Shown here piece after piece: positions 25,866 through 34,402 of a stretch of 64,000 bases of DNA. This stretch comes from an uncultured Roseburia sp. (lineage in GTDB: Bacteria; Bacillota; Clostridia; Lachnospirales; Lachnospiraceae). Numbering within the stretch: position 1 is the first letter of the stretch; the number at the start of each line of letters is the position of its first letter. The notes below the pieces were generated by a model. The model was not told the origin of the DNA. It worked only from the letters and a program-made list of their open reading frames with translations, and made no database searches. Both the position numbers and the translations under genes were made by a program. The stretch lies in contig CAKQXQ010000004.1 in NCBI GenBank assembly GCA_934292805.1, positions 1 through 64,000 on the forward strand. The letters run 5' to 3'.

Positions 25866-26699
25866 ATGATGAAAAAGAGACTGATAGCTGTTTTATCGAT
25901 TGTTTTGCTGGCATTAGTTATCTGCATTACATGCTTTCCGTTTTTGATGATGGTTATGGGTAGCTTTAAAGAGGACTATGAGATTTTCAGTTTGACACCA
26001 AAGATCTTACCGCAGAATGGATTTAACTTAAAAATGTATAAGATACTTTTTGCTAACTGGCCATTTTTAAGAAATATGGCAAATAGTATTATTGTTACGG
26101 TTATAACAACAATACTTGCATGTGTGTTTTGTACTATGGCTGGTGTGACATTTGCAAAATATAATTTTCCATTTAAAAATGCATTGTTTATAATTATGTT
26201 GTCTTCACTAATGGTACCACTTGAGACACGCCTTGTTCCAACCTATATGTTAATTCGAAGCATGGGTGGTGCAAATAAGATGTGGTCATTGATTGTTATT
26301 AATGCAATTCCAGCATTTGGAATTTTTATGATGAGACAGTTTGCAGCAGGTGCAGTCCCGACAGAAACAATGGAATCTGCAAGGATTGACGGTGCAACAG
26401 AATTCCAAATATTGACAAAACTTGCATTTCCGATGTTGAAACCAGCAATAGTTTCGTTGGCGATTTTAACATTCATGAATACATGGAATGACTTCCTCTG
26501 GCCAATCGTTATTACAACAAAGAAGGAAAATCTGACTGTGACAGCGTTACTGCGTTCTATCGGGGATAGTTCTTTAAATGGAAATTATGGCATGCTGCTT
26601 GCAGCGGCAACGTTGAGTGTTCTTCCGATTCTACTTATGTATCTCATTTTTCACGAGCAGATGGTAAAAGGTATTATTGAAGGTGCAGTGAAAGGATAG
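25866..26699 (+). CDS. ABC sugar permease (MalG/UgpE type)
   Basis: The 277-aa partner permease has six helices and the ATPase-contact motif ESARIDGATEFQILTKLAFP. GGAGGAG lies just before the upstream stop, and the ATG directly follows that stop, so translation is coupled. Its C-terminus (VKGIIEGAVKG) is typical of the family. Confidence 0.92.
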   Translation: MMKKRLIAVLSIVLLALVICITCFPFLMMVMGSFKEDYEIFSLTPKILPQNGFNLKMYKILFANWPFLRNMANSIIVTVITTILACVFCTMAGVTFAKYNFPFKNALFIIMLSSLMVPLETRLVPTYMLIRSMGGANKMWSLIVINAIPAFGIFMMRQFAAGAVPTETMESARIDGATEFQILTKLAFPMLKPAIVSLAILTFMNTWNDFLWPIVITTKKENLTVTALLRSIGDSSLNGNYGMLLAAATLSVLPILLMYLIFHEQMVKGIIEGAVKG

Positions 26700-26705
26700 A
26701 TGAGG

Positions 26706-28151
26706 ATGAAAAATGGAATCACGCTTGTAACCTATGCAGACTGCATGGGAAATAATCTCAAAGACTTAAATCAAGTACTCGAGAAGTATATAGGAAATGG
26801 AGTGGATATTATCCATATTCTACCATTTTTTCCATCAACTGCGGATAGGGGATTTGCCCCTGTCCGGTATGATAAAGTAGATGAAGCATTTGGTGACTGG
26901 GAAGATATCAGTAGGATTCGAGAAAATTATAAGTTAACTGTAGACTTTATGATTAATCATATTTCTCGTTATAGTGATTATTTTAATGATTTTATTGAAA
27001 AGAAGAATGCGTCAGAATATCGGGATATGTTTATCCAATACAAGGATTTTTGGGACGATGGAGAACCAACGAAGGAACAGGTTGATCTGCTTTTCAAGAG
27101 AAAACCGAGAGCTCCATATACGGAAGTAGAATTTGCAGATGGCAGTGTGGAAAAAATTTGGTGTACATTCAGTGAGGATCAGATTGACATTGATTTCAGA
27201 ACAGATATTACTAAAAAATACATCAGAGATGTATTAGAAGGTTTGTGTGAGAAGGATATTTCAGTTATTCGACTGGATGCATTTGCCTATACAACAAAAT
27301 ATAAAAATACTAACTGTTTTTTTGTGGAACCCTACATTTGGGATGTGTTAGCTTATTGTAGGCAGATTTTAGAACCACATCAGGTAGAAATTTTACCAGA
27401 ACTGCATGGTCACTACGGAAAACGTCTCGAGATTGCTCAGAGAGGCTATTACGTTTACGATTATGCACTGCCGATGCTTGTCCTTTATAGCTTGTATTCA
27501 GGAGAGAGTAAACGGCTGGCTGACTGGCTGCGTATTTGCCCGAGAAAGCAATTCACAACGCTTGATACGCATGATGGAATCGGTGTAATTGATGTGCAGG
27601 ATCTTTTATCTGCAGAAGAGATTAATTATACGACAGAAAAACTTTATGAAGTCGGTGCAAATGTAAAGAAAATCTATAATTCGGAAGCATACAACAATCT
27701 TGATATTTATCAGATTAATTGCACATATTATTCTGCTCTTGGAGATAATGACAGGGCATATTTACTTGCTCGTGCGATTCAGTTTTTTGCACCTGGTATA
27801 CCACAGATTTATTATGTGGGCATGCTGTGTGGCAAAAATGACTTAAAATTGTTAGAGAGAACAAAAGAAGGTAGAAATATTAATCGCCACTATTATTCCT
27901 TAGAGGAGGTAGCGGCTGAGATGAAGCGTCCAGTTGTAGCAGAGCTAAATGCACTTATGAAATGGCGCAATACAAATGAAGCTTTTGATGGTGACATTGA
28001 AGTGTTTAATGATAAAGAAAAATTAGAAATTATCCGTGATAATGGGATGCAACGAGTAAAGATTATTGCAGATTTAAAAACTTTTGATTTTTCTATTTTG
28101 GAAGAAAAAGATGGAACATGGAAGGAGCAGTTTGCACAGCTTGCACGGTAA
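26706..28151 (+). CDS. gtfA: Sucrose phosphorylase (GH13 subfamily 18)
   Basis: The enzyme splits sucrose with phosphate into alpha-glucose 1-phosphate and fructose. The 481-aa length fits. With the start at ATG 26706 (AAAGGA 9 nt upstream; the ATG at 26700 is too close to its site), the nucleophile is D191 in IRLDAFAY, the acid/base E232 in LPELHGHY and the stabiliser D290 in TLDTHDG, very close to the numbering of the Bifidobacterium adolescentis enzyme. QFTTLDTHDGIG and YSALGDNDRAYLLARAIQ are strongly family-like. It acts in the cytoplasm on the sugar imported by the preceding ABC genes. Related specificities in this subfamily (sucrose 6'-phosphate, glucosylglycerol) are less likely but possible. 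Confidence 0.9.
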   Translation: MKNGITLVTYADCMGNNLKDLNQVLEKYIGNGVDIIHILPFFPSTADRGFAPVRYDKVDEAFGDWEDISRIRENYKLTVDFMINHISRYSDYFNDFIEKKNASEYRDMFIQYKDFWDDGEPTKEQVDLLFKRKPRAPYTEVEFADGSVEKIWCTFSEDQIDIDFRTDITKKYIRDVLEGLCEKDISVIRLDAFAYTTKYKNTNCFFVEPYIWDVLAYCRQILEPHQVEILPELHGHYGKRLEIAQRGYYVYDYALPMLVLYSLYSGESKRLADWLRICPRKQFTTLDTHDGIGVIDVQDLLSAEEINYTTEKLYEVGANVKKIYNSEAYNNLDIYQINCTYYSALGDNDRAYLLARAIQFFAPGIPQIYYVGMLCGKNDLKLLERTKEGRNINRHYYSLEEVAAEMKRPVVAELNALMKWRNTNEAFDGDIEVFNDKEKLEIIRDNGMQRVKIIADLKTFDFSILEEKDGTWKEQFAQLAR

Positions 28152-28204
28152 TAATAGAATATGGTGAGTGAAACAAAAATATTTTACTGTTCAAAGGTAT
28201 ATAG

Positions 28205-29005
28205 TTATTGTTTCAGCTGAAATTCAACAGTATCATTCCAGAAGCGCTTCGGTATATTCTGAGCCTGAAGAGGGAGATTGGTACGTTCTTTAATGGCGAT
28301 ACTTTCAAAGAAGGTAAGCCATAGATCCTGAAACTTTTCTTCTCTTTCGGAAAGCGTTGAGAGAAGCTCCTTATTGATCCCGGAAGCGTCCGCGAGGATA
28401 AAGTTACTTCCGGCACGATGGAGTGCAGCAAGGTTATGCGCTTCATCATAAATAAGAAAGTTTTCCTGAGGAAAACGGTTCGTAAAGTGCTCTGCCAGGA
28501 TTGGCAGGGCATTATTTTTCGGGTGGATCGTGGAGAAAAGAATCCCATTTTTTAATTCTGAAAAGCGAAGAAAGCCTTTCAGATGGTGTGCCTCTGAAGC
28601 GGTTGCCCTTGAAAGCTCAAATACACGGTAGATATATGGATTGCCAAGATGATCCAATACCTTCGCACCATGTGGGGAATGCAGTGCAGTAACGATCGTC
28701 TGGTATACAGCATTCGCCTTATCCATCTTCTTCTTCGAAGAAAGCTCTACAGCCAAGATTGCAGAAAGAATTTTGTCATAAAAATCCTGTCCGAGCTTTT
28801 TGCGGAGGGTAGAAGCAACTTTCTCTGCTTTTTCAGAAGAAGGAACTACCGTATAGAATTCATTGAACAATTCATAGTTATCAGGCTGTTCTGACAGGAG
28901 AAAAATATCTGCGTGGGAACAGCTTTTTTCTATTTTTAAAGACCAGGCGTCATATACGCCGGTCAGTATTCCGTTCGGACTGTTTTCACAGATGAAAATA
29001 TACAT
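28205..29005 (-). CDS. TIGR03915-type putative DNA repair protein (DUF4130)
   Basis: This 266-aa protein matches the DUF4130/TIGR03915 family, beginning with a strand and the early GVYDAW motif and carrying TSEAHHLKGFLRF-like central residues (here TASEAHHLKGFLRFSEL) and DEAHNLAALH. The family always accompanies the radical SAM protein encoded upstream. It is predicted, not proven, to act in repair or modification of DNA. AAGGAGG lies 5 nt before the ATG on the minus strand. The gap to the radical SAM gene is about 55 bp, so the two form an operon. Confidence 0.88.
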   Translation of the reverse strand: MYIFICENSPNGILTGVYDAWSLKIEKSCSHADIFLLSEQPDNYELFNEFYTVVPSSEKAEKVASTLRKKLGQDFYDKILSAILAVELSSKKKMDKANAVYQTIVTALHSPHGAKVLDHLGNPYIYRVFELSRATASEAHHLKGFLRFSELKNGILFSTIHPKNNALPILAEHFTNRFPQENFLIYDEAHNLAALHRAGSNFILADASGINKELLSTLSEREEKFQDLWLTFFESIAIKERTNLPLQAQNIPKRFWNDTVEFQLKQ

Positions 29006-29059
29006 AAACGCCTCCTTCTGGATTGATTATGCACGATGAGAATGTCTCGTTCATGTTAT

Positions 29060-30373
29060 TCACGAAAGGAAAAGACCTTCTGTGGATAACTGCGTGTCAA
29101 ATAAACTAAGCTGTTTATAACCGCTTTCGCGGATCTCGCGGGGAATCTGCGTCTTATCGCCCATCAGGTTGCGGCAGATGTAATCTTCTTCAAGTCTGGT
29201 ATGGTACATCATCCTGCCGGAACAGGTGATAAAGTACAGGGCTCTTTTCAGGACGACACCGATTTTCTTCAAGTCAGAGAAATCAAGCGTATTGTTCCGT
29301 CTGGCTTTTACAATGCGGCTGGCGGATTTGTAACCAATGCCGGGCACACGAAGAAGCGTCTCATAAGATGCACGGTTAATCTCTACCGGGAAGTATTCGA
29401 GATGCCGAATTGCCCAGTCACATTTTGGATCAAGAAAAATATTAAAATCCGGACGCTCCGGACTTAAAAGCTCGTCCGCTTTGAATTTATAATAGCGCAG
29501 CAGCCAGTCTGCCTGATATAGCCGGTGTTCCCGAAGAAGAGGCGGTCCACCCGGAAGAGAAGGCAGATTGCTATCGTGTGTGACATTGATGAAAGCAGAG
29601 TAGAAGACTCTCTTAAGATCGAACTTCTGATAGAGATTCTCAGCAATGCTTACGATCTGATAATCATTCTCCGGAGTAGCACCGATGATCATCTGTGTAC
29701 TCTGCCCTGCCGGAACGAACTTCGGGGCATGGCGGTAGAGGGCGACTTCGTTCTTATTCTCTGTGATCCCATTCTGTACCATACGCATGGGTCTTAGAAT
29801 GGTATTCCTTGATTTGCATGGGGCGAGCTTCTTCAGACTGTCGGCTGTCGGAAGCTCCAGATTGATACTCATGCGGTCAGCCAGAAAGCCGGTCTTTTCG
29901 ATTAAAAGAGGATCGGCACCGGGAATCGCCTTCACATGGATATAGCCATTAAAGTGATAAACGGTGCGGAGCCTGTAAAGAGTCTGATATAAAAGTTCCA
30001 TCGTATGGTTGGGGCTTATCATTATGCCGGAACTTAGAAAAAGACCCTCAATATAGTTCCTGCGGTAAAATTCGATCGTGAGTTCACAGACTTCGTCCGG
30101 GGTAAATGAGGCCCGCTTCACATCGGAGTTACAGTTATTCAGGCAATAAGAACAGTTGAAAATACATTCATTAGTAAATAAAATCTTGAGGAGAGAAATA
30201 CAGCGTCCATCCGCAGAAAAAGTGTGACAGATTCCGCTGGCGATCGAGTTCCCGAGACCATGGCCGTCACCGCTGCGGTCGACGCCGCTGGAAGTACAGG
30301 CAACATCATACTTGGCCGCGTCAGAAAGAATCGCAAGCTTCTCCATGAGCGAAATATTCTGCTGGATATTCAT
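29060..30373 (-). CDS. Putative DNA modification/repair radical SAM protein (TIGR03916)
   Basis: The 437-aa protein has an iron-sulfur motif of the radical SAM type, CIFNCSYCLNN, in its N-terminal third and a helix-hairpin-helix DNA-binding motif near residue 330 (RVPGIGYKSASRIVKAR). This combination defines TIGR03916, which co-occurs with TIGR03915. It is thought to reverse or introduce a DNA base change by radical chemistry, but the substrate is unknown. The start at 30373 has AAAGGAG upstream on the minus strand; a TTG three codons earlier is less likely. Confidence 0.9.
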   Translation of the reverse strand: MNIQQNISLMEKLAILSDAAKYDVACTSSGVDRSGDGHGLGNSIASGICHTFSADGRCISLLKILFTNECIFNCSYCLNNCNSDVKRASFTPDEVCELTIEFYRRNYIEGLFLSSGIMISPNHTMELLYQTLYRLRTVYHFNGYIHVKAIPGADPLLIEKTGFLADRMSINLELPTADSLKKLAPCKSRNTILRPMRMVQNGITENKNEVALYRHAPKFVPAGQSTQMIIGATPENDYQIVSIAENLYQKFDLKRVFYSAFINVTHDSNLPSLPGGPPLLREHRLYQADWLLRYYKFKADELLSPERPDFNIFLDPKCDWAIRHLEYFPVEINRASYETLLRVPGIGYKSASRIVKARRNNTLDFSDLKKIGVVLKRALYFITCSGRMMYHTRLEEDYICRNLMGDKTQIPREIRESGYKQLSLFDTQLSTEGLFLS

Positions 30374-30492
30374 CCGTATCAACTCCTTTCAAAAACAGAA
30401 CACATGTTCGATAAAAAGATAATACCATGGAAAGTATCAGAATGCAAGAGAGATTTTAAAGAAAATAAAAAGTGAAAATAAAAAAGGAACGG

Positions 30493-30520
30493 TTGTAAAA
30501 AACAGGACGGATGTTAAAAT
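30493..30520 (+). promoter_or_regulatory. Extended -10 promoter of the methyltransferase gene
   Basis: TTGTAA (30493-30498) and TAAAAT (30515-30520) are 16 bp apart, with TG one base before the -10 box. Confidence 0.6.
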
Positions 30521-30566
30521 AGAAATACAAAACAGAGAACAGGAACGATAACGGGAAGAGAAAAGA

Positions 30567-31859
30567 ATGTGGAAAGTAAAGCAGATTTTTGATGGAGAAT
30601 ATGGCTGCGAAGAGAGGCAGCCGGGAGAGAAGGAAAAGTACCTGGTGATACTGGAAAATGAGCACGGAGAAGAAAAATCTTTTCCGGCTGCGGAAGAATG
30701 GATCGCTGCGATGGAGAAACTGGCAGGAAATCCATTGACAAAGATCATTATCAGTAAGCCGGCAGCAAAGAACAGTGAATTTAAGAAAATTGTAATTGAG
30801 AAAAAGGAAAATGGCTACCAGGCATCCCGGTATACCGAAAAACAGGTATTTCATGAGAACTTTGCGGCAGAAGGACTGCCTGGATTTCTTATGGAAGCAG
30901 TGCAGGATGCTTTTTTACAGGTGAACGCATGGGATGAAGGAAAAGAATACAGTCTTCTGATCTCGAAGAAGGGAGCTGTTAATTTAAAAGCAAAACAGTT
31001 AAAAGAACAGCAGCGGAAAGAGCAGCAGGCAATAAGCACAGAGCATAACCGTAAGAAAAATTATATCCTGGAAGAGGGACAGGTGATCCCGCCTCTTGTT
31101 GATATGGGTATTTTTACAAAAGAAGGAAAAGTTGTAAAGTCTATGTACGATAAATTCCGGCAGATCAACCGTTTTATTGAGATCATTGATGACGGAATAA
31201 AGGAATATAAAGAGGAAGAGATCCATATTATAGATTTTGGCTGCGGTAAATCGTATCTGACTTTTATTATGTATTATTATTTTACGAAGATCCGTCATAT
31301 GAAGGTTCAGATGCTCGGACTGGACTTAAAGAAGGATGTCATTGAAAAATGTAATCAGGCAGCCAGAAAGTACGGATATGACAATCTGCATTTTGAACTT
31401 GGAGATATTAACGGATTCAAAACACCTTTTGATGTGGACATGGTCGTAACACTGCATGCATGTGATACAGCAACCGATTTTGCGTTATACAATGCGATCA
31501 CATGGAATGCAAAGATGATTTTTTCCGTACCATGCTGCCAGCATGAGGTGAATAAACAGATTAAGAGTGAAGATTTGTCCCTGCTTACAAGATATGGAAT
31601 CGTAAAAGAAAGATTTTCCGCACTGGCAACAGATGCGATCCGTGCTAATTTACTTGAGTGCTGCGGATATCGCACACAGCTTTTGGAATTTATTGATTTC
31701 GCTCATACACCGAAAAATATTCTGATCCGCGCGGTACGACGTCCGGTCACACCGTCTTCTGTCCGTAAAAAGTATCTGGCGGAGGTGGAGAATTTGTGTG
31801 AAGAATTCCATCTTAACCCAACCCTTCCTGCATTATTGCGGGAAGCAGGCAAGATATGA
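30567..31859 (+). CDS. SAM-dependent methyltransferase
   Basis: This 430-aa protein has an N-terminal region of about 190 residues without a recognised domain and a C-terminal Rossmann methyltransferase domain of the Methyltransf_32 type. IIDFGCGKSYLTF is the SAM-binding motif I, and VVTLHACDTATDFAL and FSVPCCQHEVN are the later motifs. The family is annotated as methylating RNA or protein, but the target is not established. It is monocistronic or reads into the following small gene. Confidence 0.82.
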   Translation: MWKVKQIFDGEYGCEERQPGEKEKYLVILENEHGEEKSFPAAEEWIAAMEKLAGNPLTKIIISKPAAKNSEFKKIVIEKKENGYQASRYTEKQVFHENFAAEGLPGFLMEAVQDAFLQVNAWDEGKEYSLLISKKGAVNLKAKQLKEQQRKEQQAISTEHNRKKNYILEEGQVIPPLVDMGIFTKEGKVVKSMYDKFRQINRFIEIIDDGIKEYKEEEIHIIDFGCGKSYLTFIMYYYFTKIRHMKVQMLGLDLKKDVIEKCNQAARKYGYDNLHFELGDINGFKTPFDVDMVVTLHACDTATDFALYNAITWNAKMIFSVPCCQHEVNKQIKSEDLSLLTRYGIVKERFSALATDAIRANLLECCGYRTQLLEFIDFAHTPKNILIRAVRRPVTPSSVRKKYLAEVENLCEEFHLNPTLPALLREAGKI

Positions 31860-31865
31860 TATAAT
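31836..31865 (+). promoter_or_regulatory. Candidate promoter within the end of the methyltransferase gene
   Basis: TTGCGG (31836-31841) and TATAAT (31860-31865) are 18 bp apart, positioned to drive the small acidic gene and rsmA. Confidence 0.45.
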
Positions 31866-31961
31866 CACATGAAATGGGCAGCGTGTGCAGATGAAAATAC
31901 TATGCATGGCTGGATAATTTAGAAGAAATAATATATTTGAACGAGAATACAGGAGAAGAGA

Positions 31962-32378
31962 ATGGAAGATATTTTAATCGCATTTCCGGACAGAGAGACA
32001 TTCGACCGTTTCTGGGAGGAAAACTATGTTCCGGTAACTTATGAAGATGTAAAGGAAGCATTTGAGGAGTTTGTCACATCTGCGGAAGGACATATCTATC
32101 TGTCAGACTATGAAGCGGGAGGATGTATTTCCAAAGCAGACTTTAAAGAGAATCTAACAGAAGATGCAATGTTTGCATTCCAGGAAGCACTGACAGAGAT
32201 TTTTTATGATAAGAATCCTGAAATATACGAGACTGCATTTGAAATCTATCAGGAAGCACAGATGTCCGGAATGAAAGAGAATGATACAGCACAGACTTTC
32301 CATGATACATACAATCGCTTATACGATGAATTTCTGGATCGTTTGTTTGAGGAAAACCTGGATCACCAGAGCAAATAG
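31962..32378 (+). CDS. Hypothetical acidic protein, 138 aa
   Basis: A soluble, strongly acidic protein rich in Glu, Asp, Phe and Tyr, with no signal peptide, membrane helix or known motif. CAGGAGAAGAG precedes the ATG. It lies 60 bp upstream of rsmA in the same direction and is probably co-transcribed. The family was not recognised. Confidence 0.75.
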   Translation: MEDILIAFPDRETFDRFWEENYVPVTYEDVKEAFEEFVTSAEGHIYLSDYEAGGCISKADFKENLTEDAMFAFQEALTEIFYDKNPEIYETAFEIYQEAQMSGMKENDTAQTFHDTYNRLYDEFLDRLFEENLDHQSK

Positions 32379-32438
32379 TCCCGCTGACAGTAAAGAAGTC
32401 AGGAAGGGACAAAAGTAAAGCAAAAAGAAAGGAATTAT

Positions 32439-33308
32439 ATGGCAACACTTGGAATTCCACAGAATACCATAGAAGTATTACAGAAGTACAATTTTAATTT
32501 TCAGAAGAAATTTGGTCAGAACTTTCTGATCGATACACATGTATTGGAAAAGATCATTGAGGAATCCGGGATCACGAAGGAGGACTTTGTGTTAGAGATC
32601 GGACCGGGTATCGGAACAATGACTCAATACCTGTGCGAGAATGCCAGAGAGGTGGCAGCTGTAGAGATTGATAAGAATTTAATCCCGATTCTTGCAGATA
32701 CATTGAGTGCCTACGATAATGTGGAAGTGATCAATGACGATATTTTGAAGGTAAATATCAACAAACTGGCAGAGGAGAAGAATGGTGGAAGACCGATCAA
32801 AGTGGTAGCCAATCTTCCATATTATATTACAACACCGATCATTATGGGATTGTTTGAAAGCCATGTTCCGATCGACAGCATTACGATCATGGTACAAAAA
32901 GAAGTCGCAGACCGTATGCAGGTAGGACCGGGAACAAAGGATTATGGCGCACTGTCTCTTGCAGTCCAGTATTATGCAAAACCTGAGATTGTTGCGAATG
33001 TCCCGCCGAACTGCTTTATGCCGCGCCCGAATGTCGGAAGTGCAGTGATCCGTCTTACCAGACATAAAGAGGTTCCTGTGCAGGTAGATGATGAAAAGCT
33101 CATGTTTAAAATTATCAGGGCTTCCTTTAACCAGAGAAGAAAAACACTGGCAAATGGTCTGAACAATGCACCGGATATCCATCTTTCCAAAGAAGTGATA
33201 CAGGAAAGCATCGAAGAACTCGGTGTACCGATCACTGTCCGTGGAGAGGCACTGACATTAGAACAGTTTGCCAAGCTGAGCAATATCATTGGCAGGAAGA
33301 TCGGCTAG
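32439..33308 (+). CDS. rsmA: 16S rRNA dimethyladenosine transferase
   Basis: RsmA (KsgA) dimethylates two adjacent adenosines in the 3' end hairpin of 16S rRNA during small-subunit maturation. The 289-aa length is typical. The signature parts are KKFGQNFLIDTHVLEKI at the N-terminus, the SAM-binding EIGPGIGTMTQYL, and NLPYYITTPI at the active site. AAAGGAA precedes the ATG. A perfect hairpin with T-tract ends the gene and overlaps the spoIID promoter region. Confidence 0.95.
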   Translation: MATLGIPQNTIEVLQKYNFNFQKKFGQNFLIDTHVLEKIIEESGITKEDFVLEIGPGIGTMTQYLCENAREVAAVEIDKNLIPILADTLSAYDNVEVINDDILKVNINKLAEEKNGGRPIKVVANLPYYITTPIIMGLFESHVPIDSITIMVQKEVADRMQVGPGTKDYGALSLAVQYYAKPEIVANVPPNCFMPRPNVGSAVIRLTRHKEVPVQVDDEKLMFKIIRASFNQRRKTLANGLNNAPDIHLSKEVIQESIEELGVPITVRGEALTLEQFAKLSNIIGRKIG

Positions 33309-33344
33309 TTTTTAGATGAACAAAGAAGAGTGACCTGGGAAAAC

Positions 33345-33373
33345 TCATAAAAGTTGTCTCCGTTTCATATAAT
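33345..33373 (+). promoter_or_regulatory. Sigma-E-like promoter of spoIID
   Basis: TCATAAAA (33345-33352) and CATATAAT (33366-33373), 13 bp apart, resemble the sigma-E consensus (-35 with ATA, -10 CATAYAAT). The -10 box spans the last bases of the left arm and the loop of the rsmA terminator, so transcripts would begin at about 33380 inside the right arm. Confidence 0.55.
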
Positions 33374-33396
33374 AAAAGATGAAACGGAGATTTTTT
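33357..33396 (+). terminator. rsmA terminator overlapping the spoIID start region
   Basis: A perfect 12-bp stem (33357-33368 with 33379-33390) is followed by six T that touch the spoIID ATG at 33397. The right arm contains the spoIID ribosome binding site GGAG (33386-33389), so read-through RNA would hide it. Confidence 0.85.
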
Positions 33397-34287
33397 ATGC
33401 AAAAAAAGAATATCGCAGGGAAAATAAACCATATATTGACATGGGTGATGTTATTTCTTCTTCTGCCGCTGTTTTTTACTGTGTTTTATCAGAAAATGCA
33501 GATAAATGAGATAATTTCCGGCATGCAGAAAAATGAAAAAGAGGACACCGGGGTGATCGTAGGGATACTGGCGAAGGAAATACATGCAGATGTGTCAGAT
33601 GAATGCCTGAAAGCACAGGCGGTGATCGCGAGGACCAATTATCTTGCAGCACAAAAAAATGGAGAAAAGATATCAAAATGCCTGACAACAGATGAAATGA
33701 AGGAAGTCTGGGGAGATTCATATGACAGTATTTACCGGAAGATGGAACAGGCGGTGAAAGATACGGAAGGAGAAACGCTGCAATACAAAGATACCTATAT
33801 ATATGCAGCATTCCATGCGTTGAGTGCAGGAAAAACAAGAAATATCCAGGAACTGTATCCGGATGCAGATATGCCTTATCTGAAAACAATTGACTGCGGA
33901 AGCGATTGCAATGACCCGGATTATCTTGCAGTACTGTATTGGAAAAAGGAAGCTTTTTTAAAAAAATGTACAAACCTGTTTACAGAAGCTTCCATTTCGG
34001 ATGTTTCAGAAGTATATATTTTGCAGAAAGATGAGGCGGGATATGTATTGAAGATAAAAGTCGGGGATAAAGAATATTCCGGAGAGGAATTCCGTGCAGC
34101 ATTTGGCCTGAAATCAGCCTGTTTTACAGTGACAGAAACAGGAGAAAATGTCCGTATTGTGACCAAAGGAGTCGGACATGGGTTTGGCATGAGCCAGTAT
34201 GCTGCAGAAAGAATGGCGGAGGATGGTGCAGATTACAGGACAATTTTAAATACTTTTTTCCCGGGAGCAATTCTGGCAGAAAAATAA
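33397..34287 (+). CDS. spoIID: Stage II sporulation protein D (SpoIID/LytB domain)
   Basis: SpoIID is a lytic transglycosylase that, with SpoIIM and SpoIIP, thins septal peptidoglycan to drive engulfment of the forespore. The 296-aa product has one N-terminal membrane helix (about 12-32) and a SpoIID domain with the catalytic Glu region ILAKEIHADVSDECLKAQAV and the late motif VGHGFGMSQYAAE. The ATG at 33397 was chosen because GGAG lies 7 nt upstream; the ATG at 33379 is part of the terminator stem. A spoIIQ-like gene follows, the same order as in Clostridioides difficile, which supports a true sporulation role. Confidence 0.87.
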   Translation: MQKKNIAGKINHILTWVMLFLLLPLFFTVFYQKMQINEIISGMQKNEKEDTGVIVGILAKEIHADVSDECLKAQAVIARTNYLAAQKNGEKISKCLTTDEMKEVWGDSYDSIYRKMEQAVKDTEGETLQYKDTYIYAAFHALSAGKTRNIQELYPDADMPYLKTIDCGSDCNDPDYLAVLYWKKEAFLKKCTNLFTEASISDVSEVYILQKDEAGYVLKIKVGDKEYSGEEFRAAFGLKSACFTVTETGENVRIVTKGVGHGFGMSQYAAERMAEDGADYRTILNTFFPGAILAEK

Positions 34288-34312
34288 AACCAGAAGAAAT
34301 AAAGGACAGACT

Positions 34313-34341
34313 GCATAAACCGTCTTATTATGGCAACACTA
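34313..34341 (+). promoter_or_regulatory. Sigma-F-like promoter of spoIIQ
   Basis: GCATA (34313-34317) and GGCAACACTA (34332-34341) fit the forespore consensus GYATA and GGNNANANTW. The spacing is 14 bp, one or two short of the usual value. Confidence 0.55.
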
Positions 34342-34402
34342 TTGTTGATAACAGAAGTATTTCAAATGCATTTTGTTAAATAAACAATGGACGGTGAATG
34401 GT

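Noticed and set aside
28151..28205. Possible bidirectional terminator between sucrose phosphorylase and the DUF4130 gene
   Set aside because: TGAAACAA and TTGTTTCA can pair, but the loop is about 35 nt and no T-tract follows, so it was not listed as a feature.
30456..30854. Several overlapping minus-strand frames of 75-132 codons across the methyltransferase start
   Set aside because: They run antisense to a well-supported gene, lack ribosome binding sites and encode low-complexity Phe/Ser/Leu-rich sequence typical of shadows.
33379..33396. Earlier spoIID start at 33379
   Set aside because: This ATG is the first base triplet of the terminator's right arm and has no ribosome binding site. 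The start at 33397 has GGAG at a good distance.
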